Of a DNA stretch of 64,000 nt, positions 8,294 to 16,296 are shown piece after piece. The DNA comes from Cupriavidus plantarum. GTDB taxonomy: Bacteria > Pseudomonadota > Gammaproteobacteria > Burkholderiales > Burkholderiaceae. The number at the start of each line of letters is the position of its first letter. Position 1 is the first letter of the stretch. The DNA lies in NCBI RefSeq assembly GCF_905397285.1, contig NZ_CAJPUX010000005.1:372001-436000 (forward strand). Direction: 5' to 3'. The notes under the pieces were generated by a model that was not told the DNA's origin, made no database searches, and saw nothing but the letters and a program-made list of their open reading frames with translations. A program made the translations under genes and the position numbers.

Positions 8294-8692
8294 ATGAAGA
8301 CCTTTCCGCTTTCCCTCGCCGCATTGACGATGGCAATCGTCTCCGTGACCGGATGCTCGGACCGTAACGCGTCCGCCGACAAGCAAGCCGGCAACGCTCC
8401 GGTTTCCGCCAGCGCGCCGCGTACCGACGAATGGCTCGGCAAGTGGACAGGGCCGGAAGGGACGTACCTCGAACTGGCCGGCGGCCACGGCAAGTACGAC
8501 GTCACGGTGCAGAACCTCGACGGTCCGCGGAAGTTCGAGGGCAGATATTCCGACGGCGGCATCGCATTCGAGCGCGACGGGGCCAGAGAAGTCATTCGCG
8601 CCACCCATGGCGCCGAGACCGGCATGAAATGGCTCGCCGACAAGAAGAACTGCCTGACGGTGCGCACGGGCGAAGGCTATTGCAGGGACTGA
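8294..8692 (+). CDS. Small lipoprotein of unknown function
   Basis: A 132-residue protein with a lipoprotein signal: a hydrophobic stretch from Leu6 to Val18 and a lipobox-like SVTGC with Cys21 as the lipidation site. The mature part is a small domain with WLGKWTGPEGTYLEL, KYDVTVQNLDGPRKFEGRY and a pair of cysteines near the C-terminus (NCLTVRTGEGYC) that could form a disulfide. I do not recognise the family; the pattern suggests a lipocalin/META-like beta domain in the periplasm. ATG 8294 is chosen because it puts the signal peptide at the N-terminus; upstream in-frame codons do not look like protein. Confidence 0.7.
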   Translation: MKTFPLSLAALTMAIVSVTGCSDRNASADKQAGNAPVSASAPRTDEWLGKWTGPEGTYLELAGGHGKYDVTVQNLDGPRKFEGRYSDGGIAFERDGAREVIRATHGAETGMKWLADKKNCLTVRTGEGYCRD

Positions 8693-8810
8693 GCGCGCGA
8701 GGGGACTAAGCGCGCGAGAAATTGTACGCCCGTGGTATGCGCGCGGCATGCGAGCGTGGCATGCGAGCGTGCTAGGATGACCGCTTCCCATCCCCCAACG
8801 TCCCGCTTCC

Positions 8811-9383
8811 ATGACCACGCTCTACGCGACGCTTGGCGTGCAGCCAGATGCCACGCTCGACGAGATCAAGCGCGCCTATCGCCGCGCGGCGATGAAGTGG
8901 CATCCGGACCGGAATCCCGGGCGCGAAGACTAGGCGCACACGGCGTTCCAGCAGGTGCGCGACGCCTATTCCATCCTGTCCGATGCCGAACAACGCCAGG
9001 TCTACGACGACGTCTTCGAACGCGAGATGCGGCGCTGGGAGGCCGAGCATGCCGCCGAGGAGGCGCGGGAGCGCGAGGCGCAGGAAGCCGAGCGGCGGCT
9101 CGCGCAGGCGCACTACGAGAAGATGGTCGCCGTTGCGATGCGCTTCGCCGACGAGGGGCACGGGCGCGATGTGCTGTACGGCGTCCTGCTGGGGCGCGAG
9201 TGCGAGGCCGGGCTGGCGGGGCGGATCGCCGATAGCGTGTGGGCGTTGCAGCAGTCGCGGAGGACGGTCGAGGAGGTTCCCGACACGGCGGCTGCCCAGG
9301 ACCCCGACTCCGCGCGAGAGCCAGCAACCTCTCCGCTCGGCGCGTTCGAGCACTTCTGGCACGGGCTGTTCCGGTTCCGCTAA
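8811..9383 (+). pseudogene. J-domain (DnaJ-like) protein gene interrupted by an in-frame amber codon
   Basis: From ATG 8811 the frame codes for a typical J domain: [20 protein letters not shown], then KWHPDRNPG with the HPD motif. It is cut by TAG at 8931-8933 (codon 41) and then continues in the same frame as the rest of the J domain, FQQVRDAYSILSDAEQRQVYDD, an acidic Ala/Glu-rich region and a C-terminal tail to 9383, 190 codons in all. No frameshift is needed; one base change (for example GAG or CAG to TAG) explains it. The first piece has HPD but not the whole fold, so neither half should work alone. A sequencing error is the main alternative. Confidence 0.75.
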
Positions 9384-9428
9384 CCGTTCCAGTGCCGGTT
9401 CCACTGCCGGTCCCACAGCCGGTTTCAC

Positions 9429-10994
9429 TTGTCTCGCGCCACCGCAGCCTCCCCCACACCGCACCGTTCAGGAGCAAGCTTGGCCGCCCCCCGCCCCGAC
9501 CTCCCTCCCCGCCTCCCTGCCTCGACGCCTCAGCAATCCCTCGCGGCGCACGGTACACCCTGCGATGCGCTCGTCATCCGCGCACAACCCGCCGCATCGG
9601 ACCGCACATGCCTGCACAAGCGCATGGCGCTGGCCGCGACGATTCTCGGCTCGAGCATGGCCTTTATCGACGGCTCCGTGGTGAATGTCGCCCTGCCCGC
9701 CATGCAGCACGAACTCGCCGCAAGCGTTGCGGAGATGCAGTGGATCGTCAACGCGTATCTGCTGTTTCTCGGCGCCCTGGCCCTCGTCGGCGGCGCGATG
9801 GGCGACAAGCTGGGCCGCCGCACCGTGTTCGTCGCTGGCATTACGATCTTCACCGTCGCATCGATCGCCTGCGGACTGGCGCCCAACGCGACGCTCCTGA
9901 TCGTCGCCCGCGCGGTGCAGGGCATCGGCGCCGCCTTCTTCGTGCCAGGCAGTCTCGCCATCATCGGTGCCGTATTCGAAGGCGAGGCACGCGGCCGGGC
10001 AATCGGCACATGGTCGGCCGTAGGCGCCATCACTTCCGCGGTGGGGCCGGTCGTGGGCGGCTGGCTCGTCGATGCATGGTCGTGGCGCGCCATTTTCCTG
10101 CTCAATGTGCCGCTCGCCGTCGCGACGATCGCCCTCGCGATGTCGTCGGTGCCGAACAGCCAGAAGCCCGGCGCGCCGCCACGCCTCGACTGGCCCGGCG
10201 CGGCGGCCGCCACGGCGGGACTCGCCGCCCTGGCCTATGGGCTGACCGAGGCGGCCGCCAAGGGCTTCGCGCATCCGATGGTCTACGGCCTGACCGCCAT
10301 GGGACTCGTCTTCCTCGCGTGGTTCGTGCGCATCGAGGCCCACAGCGCGCACCCGATGATGCCCCTCGGCGTGTTCCGTTCGCGCGACTTTACGGGCGCC
10401 AACCTCGTCACGCTGCTGCTGTACTTCGGTCTTGGCGGCATCCTCTTCTTCCTGCCCTATACGCTCATCCGCGCGGATGGCTATACCGCGACCGAGGCGG
10501 GCATGGCGCTGCTGCCGGTGCCGATCATCATCGGCCTGCTGTCGCGTTATACGGGTGGGCTGACGGCACGCTTCGGCGCGAGGCTGCTGCTGACCGCAGG
10601 GCCATTCGTCGCGGGACTGGGATTCGCGATGCTCGCGTTTCCATTCGCGCGCGACAGTTACGTGTTGGGTTTCTTTCCCGCCCTCGCGGTGCTCGGACTC
10701 GGCATGACGATCACCGTCGCACCGCTTACGGCGACGGTCATGGGATCGGTCTCCACGGACCATGCGGGCGTGGCGGCCGGCATCAACAATGCCGTGGCCC
10801 GCGTCGCCGGCCTGCTGGCGATCGCGGTGCTGGGCATCGTCTTCGTCTGGTCGTATCAGGCCGCGCTGTCGGCACCCGCCGCGACGGAAGCGCGTGCCAT
10901 TGCGGCCGGCCTGCGCGCGGTGTCGCTCGTGTGCGCGCTTTGCGCGTTCGCCGGGGCTGGACTGGCGCTGGCGACCATCCGCGGTCGCGCGTAA
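9429..10994 (+). CDS. MFS drug-efflux transporter, DHA2 (14-TM) family
   Basis: An inner-membrane H+-coupled exporter of the EmrB/QacA group. The first membrane segment carries the family signature [21 protein letters not shown]; motif A (GDKLGRR) follows the second segment, and motif C-like GVGP spacing is present ([13 protein letters not shown]). Hydrophobic segments continue to the C-terminus, consistent with 14 spans. The start is uncertain: TTG 9429 gives 521 residues with a long Pro-rich head, TTG 9480 is intermediate, and ATG 9624 gives 456 residues starting just before the first span. The CDALVIRA stretch before 9624 resembles the head of related exporters, so a start upstream of 9624 is likely. 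Confidence 0.85.
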   Translation: MSRATAASPTPHRSGASLAAPRPDLPPRLPASTPQQSLAAHGTPCDALVIRAQPAASDRTCLHKRMALAATILGSSMAFIDGSVVNVALPAMQHELAASVAEMQWIVNAYLLFLGALALVGGAMGDKLGRRTVFVAGITIFTVASIACGLAPNATLLIVARAVQGIGAAFFVPGSLAIIGAVFEGEARGRAIGTWSAVGAITSAVGPVVGGWLVDAWSWRAIFLLNVPLAVATIALAMSSVPNSQKPGAPPRLDWPGAAAATAGLAALAYGLTEAAAKGFAHPMVYGLTAMGLVFLAWFVRIEAHSAHPMMPLGVFRSRDFTGANLVTLLLYFGLGGILFFLPYTLIRADGYTATEAGMALLPVPIIIGLLSRYTGGLTARFGARLLLTAGPFVAGLGFAMLAFPFARDSYVLGFFPALAVLGLGMTITVAPLTATVMGSVSTDHAGVAAGINNAVARVAGLLAIAVLGIVFVWSYQAALSAPAATEARAIAAGLRAVSLVCALCAFAGAGLALATIRGRA

Positions 10995-11073
10995 CGGGCC
11001 GCCTTGCGGCATGCCCTTGCGTTTTCTACGCTTGCAGGGTTACTCACCGGGCCCCGCGAAAAGGAGCGCCAAG

Positions 11074-11556
11074 ATGCAATCAGATCCTGAGATCGTCAAC
11101 GGCGCGTCGTCGCCCGATCCATGGCAAGCGTGGCTGGCATGGGCGCTGCTGCACAACGAGCGCTCGCCGTGGAGCGGCGATGTGACGCAATGGATTCGCG
11201 CGTGGGGCGAGGCCGTGGGGCAAGTCGGGCTGTTCAACATCAACTACGCCGGCTCGTCGGACCCGCAGGCGGAGCGGCGCATCACGGGACGGTATAGTTA
11301 CGGGCGCCAGCTCGGACGCCTGATGGATGTGCTTGTGCCCTTTCTGGAAAAACACGAGGCCGAGTTCCGGAACGACGATGGCGGCCGTGCGCTCGACGAC
11401 TTCCTCGAGATGGCCCGCGAGATCGCGGCGGTGAAGAAGACGACCGTCGATGATCTGCTGGATCATGCGTGGAAATGGCGCAAGGACGCGGATTTCCGGG
11501 CGAAGCTGCAGGCGTTGCGGCAGGGGCTGGACGAGCTCGAGAAGAACGCCAGATAG
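11074..11556 (+). CDS. Conserved hypothetical protein (160 aa)
   Basis: I do not recognise this protein. It is 160 residues, soluble, without signal peptide or membrane segment, and mostly helical by composition. The N-terminal half is Trp-rich (DPWQAWLAWALLHNERSPWS, WIRAWGEA) and the C-terminal half is charged and probably coiled (VKKTTVDDLLDHAWKWRKD, LRQGLDELEKNAR). AAGGAG at 11060-11066 is well placed before ATG 11074. It lies between the DHA2 exporter and DAHP synthase, with only 27 bp to the latter, so it may share its transcript. Confidence 0.65.
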   Translation: MQSDPEIVNGASSPDPWQAWLAWALLHNERSPWSGDVTQWIRAWGEAVGQVGLFNINYAGSSDPQAERRITGRYSYGRQLGRLMDVLVPFLEKHEAEFRNDDGGRALDDFLEMAREIAAVKKTTVDDLLDHAWKWRKDADFRAKLQALRQGLDELEKNAR

Positions 11557-11583
11557 GTTGAGACGCAAGACAATCCGGCTAAC

Positions 11584-12759
11584 ATGCGTCCGGACGACAG
11601 CACAAAAGATCAAACCACTCCGATGAACCACCCACAACAACACCCCCAGCCTGCTTCCGACGAAGACCGCAAGCTGTCCTCCGATCGCACCAGCGTGACC
11701 GACGACGCGCACGTGGAAGACATCATTCCGCTGCCGCCGCCCGAACACCTGATCCGCTTTTTCCCGATCCGCGGCACGCCCGTGGAATCGCTCGTCACGC
11801 AGACGCGCCAGCGCATCGCGCGCATCCTGCATGGGAGCGACGACCGCCTGCTGGTGATCATGGGCCCCTGCTCCATTCACGATCCGGCGGCAGCGCTCGA
11901 GTACGCGCGGCGACTGCTCGCGCAGCGCGAGCGGTATGCCGGCACGCTGGAGATCGTGATGCGCGTGTACTTCGAGAAGCCGCGCACGACCACGGGCTGG
12001 AAGGGGCTGATCAACGATCCGTATCTCGACGAGAGCTATCGCATCGACGAGGGCCTGCGCATTGCGCGCAGCCTGCTGCTGGACATCAATCGGCTGGGCC
12101 TGCCCGCAGCGGGCGAGTTTCTCGACGTGATTTCGCCGCAGTACATCGGCGACCTGATCTCGTGGGGCGCGATCGGCGCGCGCACGACGGAAAGTCAGAT
12201 CCACCGCGAACTGGCCTCGGGCGTCTCCGCGCCCATCGGCTTCAAGAACGGCACCGATGGCAACATCAAGATCGCCATCGACGCCATCCAGGCCGCGTCG
12301 CGCCCGCACCATTTCCTGGGCGTCCACAAGAACGGCCAGGTCGCGACGGTGCATACCAAGGGCAACCCGGACTGCCACGTCATCCTCCGCGGCGGCAAAG
12401 CGCCGAACTACGACGTGGACTCCGTCGCCAACGCCTGCCGCGAACTGGAAACCGCGGGCCTCGGCAAGACCCTGATGGTCGACTGCAGCCACGCCAACAG
12501 CAGCAAGCAGCACCAGCGCCAGATCGACGTGGCAAAAGACGTGGCGCAACAGGTCAGCGGCGGCAGCCCATCCATCTTCGGCGTCATGGTCGAAAGCAAC
12601 CTGCTCGCCGGCGCTCAGAAATTCACGCCCGGCCAACATGACCCGCACGGCCTGACATACGGCCAGAGCATCACCGATGCATGCATCGGCTGGGACGATT
12701 CGGCAGCCGTGCTGGAAGTACTGAGCGCGGCCGTGCAGGCGCGGCGGGCGAAGAAATAA
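11584..12759 (+). CDS. aroG: 3-deoxy-7-phosphoheptulonate (DAHP) synthase, class I
   Basis: Catalyses condensation of phosphoenolpyruvate and erythrose 4-phosphate, the first step of the shikimate pathway. The type I alpha fold is shown by VIMGPCSIHDPAAALEYA, YFEKPRTTTGWKGLIND, GARTTESQIHRELASG, GFKNGTDGN and the metal/PEP-site regions around LGVHKNGQVATVHTKGNPDC and DCSHANSSKQ. With 391 residues it is slightly longer than E. coli AroG because of a polar head of about 50 residues before LIRFFPIRGTP. ATG 11584 and ATG 11623 are both possible starts. Which aromatic amino acid controls it cannot be read here. Confidence 0.92.
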   Translation: MRPDDSTKDQTTPMNHPQQHPQPASDEDRKLSSDRTSVTDDAHVEDIIPLPPPEHLIRFFPIRGTPVESLVTQTRQRIARILHGSDDRLLVIMGPCSIHDPAAALEYARRLLAQRERYAGTLEIVMRVYFEKPRTTTGWKGLINDPYLDESYRIDEGLRIARSLLLDINRLGLPAAGEFLDVISPQYIGDLISWGAIGARTTESQIHRELASGVSAPIGFKNGTDGNIKIAIDAIQAASRPHHFLGVHKNGQVATVHTKGNPDCHVILRGGKAPNYDVDSVANACRELETAGLGKTLMVDCSHANSSKQHQRQIDVAKDVAQQVSGGSPSIFGVMVESNLLAGAQKFTPGQHDPHGLTYGQSITDACIGWDDSAAVLEVLSAAVQARRAKK

Positions 12760-12827
12760 CCGCTCATGTGTCCAAGCGCTTGCCTCACCCAATGGCAACG
12801 CACCTCGACATTGTCATCGAGTCGATC

Positions 12828-13790
12828 TCAATGCGACGACACGTACATCGCGTCGTCGAACGCCTCCGGGATGGCAAACCCCTCTCGCATGCGCTTCGCT
12901 TCTGCCGCGGGGGTCATGCCGAATAGCCGCTTGAACTCGCGGCTGAACTGGGAGGCGCTGGTATAGCCGACGGCCGCGCTGGCGGCTTCCGCTGTCAGTT
13001 CTTGTCGCACCATCAGCAGCCTTGCCTGATGCAGCCGCGTGGACTTGACGTACTGCATCGGGGAAACGTGCGTGACGGCCTTGAAGTGGCTGTGGAAGCT
13101 GGGGACGCTCATGCCCGCTTCGCCGGCCAGTTGCGTCACGTCCAGCGGCTGCGCGTACTCCGCGTGGATGCGCCGCAGCGATTTGCCGATGCGGCCGAAC
13201 TGGCCCTTCATGGCCAGCGCCTGCCGCATGGCCCCGCCCTGCGCGCCCGTCAGCACGCGGAAATACAGTTCGCGCAGCAGGCCCGGGCCCAGTATCGCGG
13301 CCTCCAGCGGCTGGGAGATGGCTTCGAGGAAGCGCAGGACGGACGCCTGCATGGCGCCGTCCATCGGCGTGGACATCATGCTCTGTGGCGGTTGTTCGCG
13401 CGCGGGCGCGTCTTCGCGGTCGATGGCCGTGGCGAGTTCCGCGGCCATCGCGAAATCGAGGTGCAGGTACAGCGCGAGCAGCGGACGCTGGGGCGTCGCG
13501 TCGGTTTCCATGCTGAACGGCACCGGCACCGATACGGCGAGGTAGTGGTCCTGATCGTACAGATAGAGCCGATCGCCGAAATAGCCTCGCTTCCGGCCCT
13601 GGCACACGATGACGATACCAGGGTCATAGAGCACCGGCGTGCGCGACAGCGCGCGGTTCGAGCGCAGGATGCGGACGCTCGGCAGCGCCGTCAGGTTGTA
13701 GCCTTCGTCCGGCGCCATCGCGCGCAGCAGCGAGAGGGTGCGCTGGCGTGCATCGGGAGAACGGTCCTTCTCGCTCATAGATTTGTGCAA
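12828..13790 (-). CDS. AraC-family transcriptional regulator (AraC_N cupin type)
   Basis: A 320-residue regulator. The N-terminal half (residues 35-190) fits the AraC_N domain of YqhC-like regulators (SNRALSRTPVLYDPGIVIVCQGRKRGYFGDRLY), and the C-terminal 100 residues hold the two AraC helix-turn-helices (QPLDVTQLAGEAGMSVPSFH and ASAAVGYTSASQFSREFKR LFG). YqhC-like proteins often control aldehyde or alcohol reductases, but none is adjacent. ATG 13778, four codons in, is an alternative start. It converges with aroG and its promoter faces the phoX terminator. Confidence 0.9.
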   Translation of the reverse strand: MHKSMSEKDRSPDARQRTLSLLRAMAPDEGYNLTALPSVRILRSNRALSRTPVLYDPGIVIVCQGRKRGYFGDRLYLYDQDHYLAVSVPVPFSMETDATPQRPLLALYLHLDFAMAAELATAIDREDAPAREQPPQSMMSTPMDGAMQASVLRFLEAISQPLEAAILGPGLLRELYFRVLTGAQGGAMRQALAMKGQFGRIGKSLRRIHAEYAQPLDVTQLAGEAGMSVPSFHSHFKAVTHVSPMQYVKSTRLHQARLLMVRQELTAEAASAAVGYTSASQFSREFKRLFGMTPAAEAKRMREGFAIPEAFDDAMYVSSH

Positions 13791-13867
13791 GGCCGATAGC
13801 GATATTCGGCGTATTTCGAGCCAGACAGCAGACTACCATGCATTTCTCCACGCCCCATACGTCAAAA

Positions 13868-13895
13868 AAAACCGCGGCTCGAAGGCCGCGGTTTT
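13868..13895 (-). terminator. Rho-independent terminator after the first phoX-like gene
   Basis: Stem ACCGCGGC / GCCGCGGT (13871-13878 and 13885-13892) with a 6-nt loop, flanked by an A-run on the left that reads as a U-run on the minus strand. It begins about 20 bp past the minus-strand stop codon at 13916. The TTTT on the right could make it weakly bidirectional. Confidence 0.85.
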
Positions 13896-13915
13896 CAGCG
13901 CCTGGCGGGAGCGAC

Positions 13916-15913
13916 TCAGACCTTGCTGGTCTTCACGCTCGTCGCATCGGCCGTCAGGTAACCCACGGCGGCACCGAAACGATCCTTGTAGTTCGCGCGG
14001 ATCAGCGGATCCAGCGTGGATTGCACCTTGGCATGCAGGCTGCTCCAGTCCCCGGCGTGCTGGAAGTTGCTCATGATGTAGGTCCAGCCGTTGATTTCGT
14101 CCACGGCGTGCAGGCCCGTCGCTTCCGCGCCCGAAGGCATGGACACCAGGCGCGTCAGCTTCTTCGTGTCGACGTTGTACGCCCACAGGAAGTTGTTGAC
14201 GTGCTGGCCCGAGTCTTCGCCGATGAACAGCGTGCGCAGCTTCTCGGAGAACTTGAGGTTGTCCGGGTTGCCGATCGTTTCCGGGTCCGCCGTGTTGCCC
14301 AGCGCATCGGCGGCGATGTCCTTGCCGACGATCAGCGCGCTGGTCTGCACCGGCACCCACTCGCTGTTGATGGCGGCGCCGCTGGTGTCCTTCTGGCCGC
14401 CGGCGAGCTTGTGCTGCATCACGCCACCGGCGTTCAGCGCGGCCGGCACGCCGATGTTGCTCTGCGCGTTCCAGCCCTTGGCATTGTTGATCACCATCGA
14501 ATCGACGATGTTCTGCAGCGCCGAGTAGGCAACCTTGTCCTTGATGTTGACGGTCGTACCTTCCATCTTGGTGAAGCCCATGCTGCCGCCCATCAGGTAG
14601 GCGTAGCGGTGAGTTTCGAGGAATGCCGCCACGCGCTCCTTGCCCGGAACGATCTTGACCCACTGCGCCACGCCACCCGAGAAGATCTTCGTGTAGCTCG
14701 TGTCCGACGGGTCGGCCCACTTGACGTCCATGATGTCGGTCGGGCGGTGCGACTTGGCCATCGCCTCCACTTCCGCGCTCGTGGCGTGGCCCAGCTTGAC
14801 CCACGTCAGCGGCGCCGGTGCGGCGGCCGGATCGATCGAGAAGCCCGCGCCAACCTTGGCCACATACAGCGTACCGGCGGAGAGGTCCTTCTCCTTGTCG
14901 GCCACGAACATGAACAGGCCGCTGTTGGTCGCGTCGTCACCCATCAGCACCGTGCGGTTGTCCGGCATGACTTGCACGAGCTCGTGCGAAATGCGGCCCA
15001 GGCAGTAGTGCTTCTTGATGGAGCCCGTGCCATCCGCGTTCACCGTGACTTCCGGCAGGTGGCCGTAGAGGTACGGGTTCAGCGGAATCGAAGCGTTGCC
15101 ATACAGGTTCTTGGCGAACGCGGCGTACTGCGTGAGGTTGCTCGTCGAGGTCGTGAATGCGTCCGGCTCGTACTCTTCGCTCGACAGGTGCGTGTTCCAC
15201 GGCGACAGGCTCGCGCCGCAGGTAATCCACAGGCCGTTGGCGCTCGACGTATCCACGTTGTGGTACTTCACGAGGGTCAGCTTGCCGGTGGCCGGGTTCT
15301 GGTCGAGCGTGAGCACGGCGATCGGCGACGGCAGGCAGCCGTACGTGCTGGCACCGGCCTGGTCACGCGTCGTGTATTCGAACTGCACCACCGCGAACAC
15401 GGTGTTGCCCGTCACGCCCGCAACCTTCGCCCCGTCGATCTTGAGCAGCGACGTACCGTCCGGCGAGTCCGAGTAGAACTGGCGCTCCTTGCCGGCCACC
15501 GAAGCGTCGATGATCGGCTGGTTGTTGATGTCGACGTAACCGCCCGCCAGAATCTGGCCGCCGGCGCCGTTCGGCACCATGTCGCCCGTCACGAAGAACG
15601 GCTGGTAGGCCAGCTTGTAGGTCTGGCTCGACCCGTCGCTGAAGTTCACCTTCAGGCTCGACCCCACGGTCGTGGTCGCCATGGCGGCCGGATTCGACAG
15701 CGTCGGCGCCGGCATGGCCGTGAATTCGGCGGTCGTGAAGGTCGCGGCGGGCGTCGTGGCCGGAGGCGTGCCGGCCGGCGTGGACGCTACGTCGTCGCCA
15801 TCACCACCGCAACCCGCGAGCAACGAAGTGGAAACGAAACCAAGCGGCAGCATCGGCGCGCCGGCGAGGAGCTTGAGTGCCTTGCGGCGGGAAGCGTCTG
15901 GCTTATCGAACAT
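13916..15913 (-). CDS. phoX: PhoX/DUF839 family protein, Tat-exported lipoprotein (copy 1)
   Basis: A 665-residue PhoX-type phosphatase-like protein. PhoX enzymes are monomeric Ca/Fe-dependent alkaline phosphatases in the periplasm or at the cell surface. The N-terminus has a twin-arginine motif (SRRKALKLLAG, Arg9-Arg10) followed by a lipobox-like LLAGC with Cys35, so it looks Tat-exported and lipidated. The body carries DUF839 features such as NGLWITCGASLSPWNTHLSSEEYEPD and GRISHELVQVMPDN. ATG 15913 is chosen because it places the Tat signal at the start; a frame extension to 15961 adds nothing recognisable. A related gene lies just upstream on the same strand, separated by a terminator, so the two are probably transcribed separately. 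Confidence 0.85.
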   Translation of the reverse strand: MFDKPDASRRKALKLLAGAPMLPLGFVSTSLLAGCGGDGDDVASTPAGTPPATTPAATFTTAEFTAMPAPTLSNPAAMATTTVGSSLKVNFSDGSSQTYKLAYQPFFVTGDMVPNGAGGQILAGGYVDINNQPIIDASVAGKERQFYSDSPDGTSLLKIDGAKVAGVTGNTVFAVVQFEYTTRDQAGASTYGCLPSPIAVLTLDQNPATGKLTLVKYHNVDTSSANGLWITCGASLSPWNTHLSSEEYEPDAFTTSTSNLTQYAAFAKNLYGNASIPLNPYLYGHLPEVTVNADGTGSIKKHYCLGRISHELVQVMPDNRTVLMGDDATNSGLFMFVADKEKDLSAGTLYVAKVGAGFSIDPAAAPAPLTWVKLGHATSAEVEAMAKSHRPTDIMDVKWADPSDTSYTKIFSGGVAQWVKIVPGKERVAAFLETHRYAYLMGGSMGFTKMEGTTVNIKDKVAYSALQNIVDSMVINNAKGWNAQSNIGVPAALNAGGVMQHKLAGGQKDTSGAAINSEWVPVQTSALIVGKDIAADALGNTADPETIGNPDNLKFSEKLRTLFIGEDSGQHVNNFLWAYNVDTKKLTRLVSMPSGAEATGLHAVDEINGWTYIMSNFQHAGDWSSLHAKVQSTLDPLIRANYKDRFGAAVGYLTADATSVKTSKV

Positions 15914-16296
15914 GCTTGTCTTTCTCGTATGTTGTGAAGTGAGGACGACCGAAACATCCATCAGGCCGACGCGGATGCTAAGAAGCTTTTGTGACAGGAA
16001 GTTGAACCCGAGTGGATTTCAAGACATCCGACATTCCGGCGTCCGGCTCCTCCGCCTCGCGCCACACACGAAAACCGCAAAAAAAAAAAACCGCGACGCA
16101 TGGTCGCGGTGACGAATATGCCGAGGCGGACGACACCCACATGTCGCCCGCCAGCCCTTGCCTGGGGCCGTCGGCGGGATGGCAGAGGTGTTTGCCACAC
16201 CGAAATATTACGGCGTATTAATGACGGTCCCGTGACATCGTGTCGTGACAACGCATCACGTAAAAATAGCGTATATGGCAACCGTCCGCAGGGCGA
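15914..16296. other. Intergenic region between the two phoX-like genes (383 bp)
   Basis: No convincing gene. It holds the terminator of the upstream copy (16079-16110) and then about 165 bp that must contain the promoter of copy 1. On the minus strand one CTGTCAC sequence (15991-15997) resembles a single Pho half-site, but a properly spaced second half is missing. Confidence 0.6.
16079..16110 (-). terminator. Rho-independent terminator after the second phoX-like gene
   Basis: Stem ACCGCGAC / GTCGCGGT (16090-16097 and 16103-16110) with a 5-nt loop. The 12-base A-run at 16079-16090 gives a long U-run on the minus strand. It lies about 190 bp past the stop codon of the gene at 16297. Confidence 0.85.

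Noticed and set aside
13838-15937. Plus-strand open frame of 699 codons opposite the first phoX-like gene
   Set aside because: The minus-strand product has a Tat signal and DUF839 motifs; the plus frame is a low-stop shadow with Arg-rich sequence.
15977-15997. Pho box before the first phoX-like gene
   Set aside because: Only one CTGTCAC half-site exists; no second half lies at the required 11-bp step.
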